DNA of 22,129 nt from CAZMVU01 sp964569295 (lineage in GTDB: Bacteria; Hydrogenedentota; Hydrogenedentia; Hydrogenedentales; JAGMZX01): positions 1 through 22,129 of the forward strand of contig CAZMVU010000066.1 in NCBI GenBank assembly GCA_964569295.1, in the 5' to 3' direction. This document shows, piece after piece, positions 16,373-22,129 of the stretch. Numbering within the stretch: the first letter of the stretch is position 1; each line of letters opens with the position of its first letter. Below the pieces are notes generated by a model, which searched no databases, was not told the origin of the DNA, and saw only the letters and a list, made by a program, of their open reading frames with translations. A program made the position numbers and the translations under genes.

Positions 16373-16748
16373 GTGTGCGTGGGCCGGGCGGCCGCGGCGG
16401 GCTTCGGCCTGTCGAGGAAAGTCCGGACTCCACAGGGCAAGGTGCCTGGTAACGCCAGGGCGGGGTAACCCGACGGAAAGTGGCACAGAAACCATACCGC
16501 CGATGGCTGCGCTTCGCGCGTGGCACAGGCAAGGGTGAAATGGTGCGGTAAGAGCGCACCGGCGCCGTGGCAACACGGCGGCCGGCTAAACCCCACCCGG
16601 AGCAAGTCCAAATAGGGGAGCATAGGCGTGGCCCGCGCTGCTCCCGGGTAGGACGCTCGAGGTGCATGGCGACATGCGCCCCAGAGGAATGGCCGCCTCG
16701 GGGGCTTCGGCCCCTAGGACAGAATCCGGCTTACAGGCCCACGCACAC
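16373..16748 (+). ncRNA. rnpB: RNase P RNA, bacterial class A
   Basis: This is the catalytic RNA that matures tRNA 5' ends, about 376 nt. The ends are set by a perfect 13-bp P1 helix: GTGTGCGTGGGCC (16373-16385) pairs with GGCCCACGCACAC (16736-16748). Universally conserved blocks are in order: GAGGAAAGTCCGGACTCC (16414, P4 5' strand), CAGAAACCATACCGCC (about 16485), AAGGGTGAAATGGTGCGGTA (about 16531), GGCTAAACCCC, AAGTCCAAATAGGGG (about 16604), and ACAGAATCCGGCTTA (about 16719, P4 3' strand). A GGGGC-TTCGG-CCCC tetraloop-type hairpin (about 16701-16714) precedes the last block. It converges with the membrane/TPR gene, whose stop lies 44 bases away. The long antisense frame across it is not a gene. 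Confidence 0.97.
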
Positions 16749-16792
16749 GCTTTCGAACAACTACAGCCTGCACATCCACCTGCGCCTTTGGC

Positions 16793-19700
16793 TCAGCGCG
16801 TATCCGCGGGCTCAGTCTGGAGACGCGCGCGCAGTGTGCCGATGCGCTCGCGAACGGGCAGCGTGGGCCGCGCGGCCTCGGCGCGTTGGAGGGCGTCCAG
16901 GGCTTCTTCCGTGCGCTCGAGACGCAGGAGCGCCTTGGCGCGGAAGTAGTGTACGGGGGCGCTCTCGGCATGTGAGCGGGCAGTCTTGTTCCATATGGCG
17001 AGTGCCTTCCGCGCGGAGAGCGTGCTTGTATACTCCTGTAGACCGGTACATGGCCTTAGTCGGTAGGGACGCACTGCGATAGCCTCCCGGCATGCGGCCA
17101 CGGTCGCCGCCACATTGCCCCGCTGCCAATGGAGGTTCGCCATCGTGTGGTACAGGTCCACCTCTCGCCAACCTTGCGCGACCAGGAAGCGCAACAGCAC
17201 CAAGGCATCTTCGCCGTTTTGCGTAGTTGCCCGGTGCCTGGCCCCATGCCATAAGGTACGCGTGAAGAACCGGATCAACTCGGGATGGCCGGCGCACGCC
17301 GCCCGGTAGCGTGCCATTGCCGCACCGCCCGCCCCCAGCTTAGCCAGCACCCGTATGCGGCCGGCGGCGAAGTCCCCGTGGTCTGGCGCCAGTGCCTCGG
17401 CGTGCTCGTGGGCCCGGAGGGCCCCGCCATAGTCGCCTGCCACTTCGAGCACGTGCCCGAGATAGGCATACAAGGCGGGCTGCCTGAGGTTGCGTGCGAT
17501 GGACTGCCGCACCTTGTTCGCGGCTGCCTGCGGCTTCTCTTCCTCCTCCAGGGCACGCGCCCAGTACACGAAGGGCAGAAAATGTCGGTCGTGGCGGGCC
17601 GCCACATTGCGCCAGAAGGCCGTGCGCTGCGCCGGCGTCAGACGGCGTGCCAGCATCTCCTCGGCCCGCATGTAGACGACCTGGAGGTCGGGCGCGCGGT
17701 CCAGGGTTTCCCCGAGTGCGTCCCGAGCGGCCTCCCATCGCCCCTCATCCGCCAGCGCCCGGGCATAGACAAGCTGGCGCAGGGGGTTGCGCGGGTCCTG
17801 CGCGAGGACCGGACGAATGGCCGCGGCCTCCCTGCCTTCTTCCCCCGCCGCCATGGCCAGGGCTGCGGGCGGTCTCCACGACGTGTGGAACGGCGAGCCC
17901 AGGCGCAGGTGGGTGCGCAGCTTCGCCACGTCACCCGGAAGATGGAAACACGGCAACAAGTCGAGCGTTTCAAAACCTGTGCAGCGATAGAGCCCCCTGA
18001 ATGATGGGGCCAGCTCCTTGGGAATGACAATGCCCGCGAAGCGCGATGTGCCCAGGTAGTAGCCGTGTTGCTCGGGTGCGGGGCACTCATAGACGGGGAA
18101 ATAGCAGCGCACTCTGCCGTTGCCCCTTTGGGTCGGTGCGGCTACCGGGATGGTCTGGTCTACGTGGCTCATGTTGCCCGACAGGTAGTCGTAGTTGATG
18201 TACATCGGGAAATCTGCGCTGACATCCGCGAATTCCGCCATGAGCACTTGGGGCCGCCATTCCCAGGCGCAATGCTGGAAGCGGTAGTGGGGCACTTGGC
18301 GCCGATACCACGCATAGGTGGATAACGGGTCCACCAACCGCACGGATACCGCGTCCGGAAATTCTCGCATCTCGACGCGCAGGGGGGCCGTGGGAAGCGA
18401 ATCAAAACACTGCGCCATGGCACTTACCTTCTGTTCCTGATGGGCCCGGAGGAGCACCAGGGGCACCGTGAACAAGACAAGGACCCCCAACACGAAGCCG
18501 GCGAAGCCCTTCCAGCCCGTGGCCGGTGTGTCTTGTGCCTGCGCGGAGGAGCGCGCGCGGTAGCGCCGCCAGACACGCGCGGCCACGCGCCCGGCACTGC
18601 TGATCCAGAATCCGAGCAACCACAGTGGCAGCAATGCCAGATAGAAGAAATGCCGCATCTCGAACTGTAGTGAGTACACGCCGAGAAACGCCGCCCCGCA
18701 CAAGAGCACGCCCCACGCCGTGCGCGCATCGCGCCAAGCCAGAAACAACAGTGCAGCAGCGGCGAAGAAGACCAACAGGTTTCGAGTGCGGGCAAGCATC
18801 CACAAAGCCCAGAATTTTTCCCGTATTTCATAAGAGTGATACCCTAACCACTCTAAGATAGGATACGTATCTAACTGGAGCAACCGAATAGACGCGCTAT
18901 ACGCACAGGACACGAAGTCTGCCGGGAAGCGCCACGCCATGGCCGCCAGGGCCCCGTTGCAAGCGGCGGCATCCTTCGGACTCTGGAATGGGATGGGATC
19001 AGTCATGCCCATCGTGCGGCGCCCATAGTCCGTGGTGACGGCCAGGGTCAGCGCATCCCATTTTGCATACTTCTTCTCGTACGAGGCCGGACGTTGGTGC
19101 ATCAAGGCGGTGTGCTGACAACTGATGCCGTCGAGGACATGCATCGCCACCGGGCTACCCGCGGTATATGCTGTTGTGAGCGTGGGCCATGCACCCACGC
19201 ATAACCCGCCCAGCAAGAGGGATATCGCCACCGTCCGCCACAGCCATGCCACTCGCTGCACCGCCATGCGGCAGAACAGCACGGCCAGTAAGAGCAGTGG
19301 GACACCGATGAGCACGTCTGACCGGAAACATGTTCCGGCGCCCACCGCCAATCCTGCAAAAAAGGCGAGACCCAATACGAAGGACCTTGAACGTGGCGCC
19401 TTCAGCAGCAGGCCCGCGCAGAAGATCGCCACGACAAGGAAGGGAATCTTGGAGAAGTCGCGCAGGTGCGGTAGGAAAGGCGTCAGGCCGTGTACCCAGA
19501 GCAGGGTGAGCGGGAGCGCCAACAACGTGGGCATGCCCAGGCGAAATACCCCATACCCGGCGAGCGCGCTCACACAGAGAAACGCAACCAACAAACCGCG
19601 CACCACATCCCACGACAGGCCGAACCAGCGCCAAGCTGTGCCGACCAAGGTATAGAGGTGGCGGTGGAGATGTTCAGTTACGGTAAGCGGGCGGTCATCC

Positions 19701-19951
19701 GGCCCGACCCGCGGCGGATTTGCGTGGACCTCCCGGTCTTGGAACAGGAAGGCACGCAGCGAAGGGGAATGCATCATATCGACGTTGCCGAAAGGAAGCC
19801 CCAGCCCGATAGCGAGAGCCGGTTCGAGACCGATGGTCGATTCGATATCGCGCTGCTTGATGGCCTCCCACCCGATCCACGCGCTAGCCGCGAGCACCAG
19901 GCAGGCGGCACCCATTTCGACCAGTCTCCGCCCAATCGTCATTCTGCGCAT
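16793..19951 (-). CDS. Large polytopic membrane protein with C-terminal TPR region (GT-C glycosyltransferase-like)
   Basis: About 1052 aa. The N-terminal half (residues 1-520) has roughly 11 membrane helices, with long extracytoplasmic loops after helix 1 and between the two helix clusters. The segment GTCFRSDVLIGVPLLLLAV resembles the TRPD-like helix of GT39/GT83-type GT-C glycosyltransferases, but I do not see the acidic catalytic pair in the first loop clearly, so the family is tentative. Residues about 540-720 form a soluble domain with many aromatics (MYINYDYLSGN, CYFPVYECPAP). Residues about 720-1050 are helical TPR-like repeats, for example QPALYAYLGHVLEVAGDYGG and VDLYHTMANLHWQRGNVAAT. 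ATGs at 19951 and 19942 are both possible, with GGGGGA or AAGGGA upstream; an in-frame TTG at 19984 is less likely. It may glycosylate or assemble envelope material. Confidence 0.8.
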   Translation of the reverse strand: MRRMTIGRRLVEMGAACLVLAASAWIGWEAIKQRDIESTIGLEPALAIGLGLPFGNVDMMHSPSLRAFLFQDREVHANPPRVGPDDRPLTVTEHLHRHLYTLVGTAWRWFGLSWDVVRGLLVAFLCVSALAGYGVFRLGMPTLLALPLTLLWVHGLTPFLPHLRDFSKIPFLVVAIFCAGLLLKAPRSRSFVLGLAFFAGLAVGAGTCFRSDVLIGVPLLLLAVLFCRMAVQRVAWLWRTVAISLLLGGLCVGAWPTLTTAYTAGSPVAMHVLDGISCQHTALMHQRPASYEKKYAKWDALTLAVTTDYGRRTMGMTDPIPFQSPKDAAACNGALAAMAWRFPADFVSCAYSASIRLLQLDTYPILEWLGYHSYEIREKFWALWMLARTRNLLVFFAAAALLFLAWRDARTAWGVLLCGAAFLGVYSLQFEMRHFFYLALLPLWLLGFWISSAGRVAARVWRRYRARSSAQAQDTPATGWKGFAGFVLGVLVLFTVPLVLLRAHQEQKVSAMAQCFDSLPTAPLRVEMREFPDAVSVRLVDPLSTYAWYRRQVPHYRFQHCAWEWRPQVLMAEFADVSADFPMYINYDYLSGNMSHVDQTIPVAAPTQRGNGRVRCYFPVYECPAPEQHGYYLGTSRFAGIVIPKELAPSFRGLYRCTGFETLDLLPCFHLPGDVAKLRTHLRLGSPFHTSWRPPAALAMAAGEEGREAAAIRPVLAQDPRNPLRQLVYARALADEGRWEAARDALGETLDRAPDLQVVYMRAEEMLARRLTPAQRTAFWRNVAARHDRHFLPFVYWARALEEEEKPQAAANKVRQSIARNLRQPALYAYLGHVLEVAGDYGGALRAHEHAEALAPDHGDFAAGRIRVLAKLGAGGAAMARYRAACAGHPELIRFFTRTLWHGARHRATTQNGEDALVLLRFLVAQGWREVDLYHTMANLHWQRGNVAATVAACREAIAVRPYRLRPCTGLQEYTSTLSARKALAIWNKTARSHAESAPVHYFRAKALLRLERTEEALDALQRAEAARPTLPVRERIGTLRARLQTEPADTR

Positions 19952-20040
19952 CCCTTGATTCCCCCGCGACTTCCGAATCCTCAATGCACCAGTATGAGAG
20001 GAGTGTAAAGTGTGCTACCGCAGTTTTGCAAAACGGCCGG

Positions 20041-20309
20041 CTATCTTTTCCGTGCAAGGACGTCTTTCCCGGCGGCGCGGGCGAGGTTGCGCAGCATACC
20101 GGCGAACACGAACTCGTGTACGGGATAGAGCGCGCACCAGTAGGCAAGGCCCAGCAGCCCCACGGGGTCATAGACCGCGGTCTGGGTTATGCGGCTGCCT
20201 CCGCCTTCGGCATCCACCTCGAACTGGAGCCAGGCGCGGCCGGGGAGTTTCATCTCGGCTGCGAGCATCAGCTTGTGTGGCCGGTCTTTCAGACCGCCTC
20301 GAAGGTGAA
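20041..20309 (-). pseudogene. DUF2867/SRPBCC-like protein, 5'-truncated remnant
   Basis: The minus-strand frame reads DRPHKLMLAAEMKLPGRAWL then QFEVDAEGGGSRITQTAVYD, PVGLLGLAYWCALYPVHEFV and FAGMLRNLARAAGKD. This is the recognisable C-terminal part of DUF2867-type domains, with the hallmark aeM.lPGrAWLqFEV and QTA.yDP.Gl.Gl.YW.aLYP.H..vF.gML. Upstream the frame hits a stop (TGA near 20307-20309), and the expected DFWRV segment and the N-terminal domain are absent in every frame. I infer decay or truncation. An intact short protein starting at the ATG at 20268 is possible but would lack half the fold. Confidence 0.55.
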
Positions 20310-20522
20310 TTCAAAGCGCGGAACAGTGGCGTCACCCACAATGGTGTCAACGGGCTCGAGGGTAATCTCTTCGAGCCGCTGCACCGCGTGGCACACATCC
20401 GCCCTGTGTTCTTCGAACGTTGTCTCGGCACCGTGTATAACCCTTTTCGATCCGTTTTGCCCGAGGTTGGCACAACCCGGTGAGGTGATCATACATCGCC
20501 TGTGATGACGCCGTAAACGAGC

Positions 20523-20553
20523 GGGACAGCGCGTTGGGGAGACACGCTGTCCC
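20523..20553. repeat. 9-bp-stem hairpin
   Basis: GGGACAGCG (20523-20531) and CGCTGTCCC (20545-20553) are perfect complements around a 13-base loop in which GT and AC near the stem may pair further. There is no T-run. It could be a transcription end signal for the degraded region or another REP-type element. Confidence 0.45.
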
Positions 20554-20624
20554 AGGGAGGGGTGGACCGGGCCGAAGCCCGATCCAGGTCAACGACCACA
20601 TTAGGCCGGATAAAGCGCTTTCAC

Positions 20625-20643
20625 CGGGGTGACGGTCACCCCG
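20625..20643. promoter_or_regulatory. 19-base palindrome, possible operator
   Basis: CGGGGTGAC-G-GTCACCCCG is perfect dyad symmetry around a single base, about 110 bases upstream of the lipoprotein gene. The very short centre suits a dimeric DNA-binding protein better than an RNA hairpin, but no regulator is encoded nearby. Confidence 0.3.
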
Positions 20644-20728
20644 TACAACCCATCAGTATACCATAAAACGCGCGGGTGCCGATTCGTGATAAGCTGCGAA
20701 AAACCAAACACCGTCCAAGAAAGGAACA

Positions 20729-21241
20729 TTGTATGCCCCACTCGAAGCTTTTGCACTTGTTCACTTGTTAGTAAGAACGGTGTGCGCGGCCCTTTTGCTG
20801 ACAGCCGCGTGCTCGAAATCGGACCAAAGCGCGGAAACGGCAGTCGCGGCACTGCCGGACAGTGTATCGGCGTGGGCCGATGCCCTGCGCGATACCGCGG
20901 GATTCCCGAACGCGGAGCAAGCGCCGGCGGAATTGCCCTCAATGCGCCGCGCGCAGATAGACGCCTCCACCGCGCTGGCCGATGACGGCCTGCGAATCGA
21001 GATTCTGAAGATTACCGACGAGCGCACCTGGAAGGCATTCCTCGGGGCAAGCATGATCATGACGGGGACCCAAAGCCGCATGTTCGATGTGATGCAACAC
21101 GACGAACCCGACGGGGCGTCCGATACATTGAAACAGCCCAAAGTCTACCCGGCGCCGCCCTATGTCGTCGTTGTGCGCGAAGAACCGGAAGACGGCATGG
21201 TGGAAAGGGCTTTCGAGCGCATCATCGGCTACGAGGAGTAG
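20729..21241 (+). CDS. Small predicted lipoprotein, possibly frameshifted in its signal peptide
   Basis: About 170 aa in the frame starting at the TTG at 20729. The signal core VCAALLLTAAC fits a lipobox with Cys as the lipidated residue, followed by SKSDQSAETA. The remainder is soluble, acidic and ends AFERIIGYEE; I recognise no family. Start choice is a problem. AAAGGA (20720-20725) is ideally spaced (7 bases) from the ATG at 20733, but that frame reads MPHSKLLHLFTC and then stops. The TTG lies only 3 bases from AAAGGA. Joining the ATG frame to the main frame would give a normal basic signal peptide, so a 1-2 base indel is likely. It could be mutation, assembly error or genuine TTG initiation. 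Confidence 0.6.
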   Translation: MYAPLEAFALVHLLVRTVCAALLLTAACSKSDQSAETAVAALPDSVSAWADALRDTAGFPNAEQAPAELPSMRRAQIDASTALADDGLRIEILKITDERTWKAFLGASMIMTGTQSRMFDVMQHDEPDGASDTLKQPKVYPAPPYVVVVREEPEDGMVERAFERIIGYEE

Positions 21242-21258
21242 CCGCCTTCCGGCCTTCG

Positions 21259-21292
21259 CCACCCGGGAGGGCGAGCCACCCGGGAGGGCGAG
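21259..21292 (+). repeat. 17-bp perfect tandem duplication
   Basis: The unit CCACCCGGGAGGGCGAG occurs twice head to tail. The second unit runs directly into the GA-mismatch hairpin repeat, so the duplication copies the 5' half of that element. Confidence 0.7.
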
Positions 21293-21309
21293 CGTCCTCG
21301 CGAGCCGAA
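21282..21309 (+). repeat. Dispersed GA-mismatch hairpin repeat, copy 2
   Basis: The arms GGCGAGCG and CGCGAGCC flank loop TCCT, with 26 of 28 bases matching the minus-strand copy near position 29-53 when GGGAGG and GAA flanks are included. It is followed after 8 bases by a family A REP palindrome. It sits 40 bases after the lipoprotein stop codon. Confidence 0.55.
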
Positions 21310-21317
21310 CTTACCCG

Positions 21318-21343
21318 GGTTCCCAAATGGAAATTTGGGAACC
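21318..21343 (+). repeat. REP-like palindrome, family A copy 2
   Basis: GGTTCCCAAAT-GGAA-ATTTGGGAACC is a perfect 11-bp stem with a GGAA loop, followed by AGGATG. It matches the minus-strand copy at 15936-15961 in core, arms and right flank. Paired changes (C to G in both arms) preserve the stem, which argues for selection on structure or for independent transposition of variants. Confidence 0.7.
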
Positions 21344-21468
21344 AGGATGAGAGGAGACCTAAAGGCCGGCACGGTGGCGCGGTCCCCCCTTCGCTCGGAA
21401 GCTACGGCGGGGCACGCAGGAGACCGGCCACAACGTCGTTATGCCGGCACGGTGGCGCGGAGCGTGGG

Positions 21469-21693
21469 CTACTGGTACACGTATACCGGCGCTTGCTTAC
21501 ACGGTTCCGCGTGGTCTTCGAGGAGCGCCTCGATATGCCGGATGGTCTCCGGCGCGAGAAGCGTGTCGGAGCAGACGTCGCACACGTCCGCCGGCACATT
21601 CTCGAACACGAAGACGTCTTCGCCGCGCTTCACCGTGTGCAGGATGGTCCGCGCTTCGTACTGGCCCGGACAGCCTTGAATGCTGCATTTCAT
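21469..21693 (-). CDS. YgiT-type zinc-finger protein (MqsA antitoxin N-domain-like)
   Basis: A 74-aa protein, MKCSIQGCPG at the start, with Cys3 and Cys8 forming one half of a zinc site and Cys38-Asp-Val-Cys41 the other (NVPADVCDVC). After it comes the typical TLLAPETIRHIEALLED helix. This spacing and the sequence between the cysteine pairs are those of YgiT-type zinc-finger proteins, which usually act as the antitoxin or its N-terminal domain in MqsRA/DUF4258-type toxin-antitoxin pairs. No toxin gene is visible on either side; the usual position, upstream on the same strand, holds only a short unrecognised frame (about 21694-21784). No helix-turn-helix domain follows, so DNA binding is not expected. 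Confidence 0.75.
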   Translation of the reverse strand: MKCSIQGCPGQYEARTILHTVKRGEDVFVFENVPADVCDVCSDTLLAPETIRHIEALLEDHAEPCKQAPVYVYQ

Positions 21694-22129
21694 TGTTGAA
21701 CGGCCCTTCGGCCTCAGCCTGTTCTCGCAGCCGATTGACGATTACGTCGTGATTCTCCACGTCGAAGTCACCCATAGCCACCAAGCCTACGCAACACCCG
21801 AGCGCGCATCAAGCACGCGCGCCATTCAGCAATCCCTGACCCCAACCGCCTTAGCAGGCGGCCCGGGACGCACCGTTGGCCTCGGGCCTACCAGCCCGCC
21901 CCGAAGCAGCCGGAGTGCCCATCCCTTCTTCAACCCGTGGTGAATACCAGAGAGCCAAATACAGCTTGCCGTAGCCGCCACGTATCGCCGTACGCCGCAT
22001 GGGCGTCCCAGCTTTCGAGCGGCTTCTGCTCTTCATCGCACGCATACACAGAGACACGGAGAACGCGACCTGCGCGCTATGGGTTCCGATCTCATTGTGT
22101 GTCATCGGCATTCTGCCTCTCTGTGTTCT
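21694..22129. other. Intergenic DNA to window end, no gene recognised
   Basis: About 436 bases. A minus-strand frame upstream of the zinc-finger gene (21694-21784, MGDFDVENHDVIVNRLREQA) might be the tail of a lost partner but is not recognisable. Near the end, ACACAGAGA (22046-22054) and TCTCTGTGT (22118-22126) form an inverted repeat 63 bases apart. Other frames here lack ribosome-binding sites and family similarity. Confidence 0.45.

Larger units (their letters stand above)
19952..20728. other. Degraded intergenic region with gene relics and hairpins
   Basis: This stretch of about 780 bases has no intact gene. It contains a DUF2867-like fragment on the minus strand (20041-20309), an unassigned minus-strand frame at 20289-20492, a 9-bp-stem hairpin (20523-20553) and a 19-base palindrome (20625-20643). 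The 85 bases before the lipoprotein gene are relatively AT-rich and probably carry its promoter, but I could not fix the boxes. Confidence 0.5.

Noticed and set aside
16197..16667. 156-codon minus-strand frame
   Set aside because: It runs across rnpB, whose RNA identity is certain, so it is an artefact of RNA gene sequence.
21851..22111. 86-codon minus-strand frame near the window end
   Set aside because: Composition is low-complexity Arg/Ser/Gly, with no family match and no ribosome-binding site.

Overview
The window is about 22 kb of GC-rich bacterial DNA. Its gene content points to a planctomycete-like or other PVC-type bacterium, or a relative such as Candidatus Hydrogenedentota or Lentisphaerota. 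The reasons are two giant PQQ-type beta-propeller proteins with a methyltransferase-like insert, a DUF1559-type pseudopilin, a GT-C/TPR membrane protein, and many intergenic palindromes next to a decayed REP-associated (Y1) transposase. The phylum assignment is inference from family distribution, not a computed placement.

Layout. (1) Positions 138-3230, minus strand: a tightly coupled three-gene operon, running from a secreted, membrane-anchored CxC protein through an FtsX/MacB-type permease to a LolD/MacB-type ATPase. (2) From a 236-bp divergent region, four plus-strand genes at 3467-12582: two paralogous propeller/pseudo-methyltransferase proteins (1097 and 1261 aa), a predicted CxC lipoprotein that is a diverged homologue of the minus-strand CxC protein, and a DUF1559 pseudopilin. 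(3) 12761-14398, minus strand: a complete PTS enzyme I with no HPr or EII gene in view. (4) 14399-15278: gene-poor DNA with a transposase remnant, a promoter-like sequence and a doubtful 49-codon ORF. (5) 15279-15860: a five-helix membrane protein followed by a cluster of REP-like palindromes. (6) 16373-16748, plus strand: the RNase P RNA gene rnpB, convergent with a 1052-aa polytopic membrane/TPR protein (16793-19951, minus strand). (7) 19952-22129: degraded accessory DNA with a DUF2867-like remnant, hairpins, a small lipoprotein gene that may carry a frameshift in its signal peptide, and an unpaired YgiT/MqsA-type zinc-finger gene.

How the genes may work together. Genes 138-12582 form one divergent locus in which almost every product is predicted to be exported or membrane-bound. 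The two CxC proteins sit on opposite strands, one anchored by a C-terminal helix and travelling with an ABC transporter of the class that moves lipoproteins or substrates through the envelope, the other a predicted lipoprotein travelling with the propellers. I read this as a possible undescribed envelope system: scaffold or sensor propellers with dead methyltransferase folds, a paired CxC relay or adaptor, and a MacB/LolCDE-like mechanotransmission pump. The homology and architecture can be seen in the sequence; the joint function is a hypothesis.

Two dispersed repeat families recur across the window. One is a palindrome of the form GGTTCC(G/C)AA with an AATGGAAA core. The other is a hairpin with GGC-GA-GCG and CGC-GA-GCC arms, present near both ends of the window.
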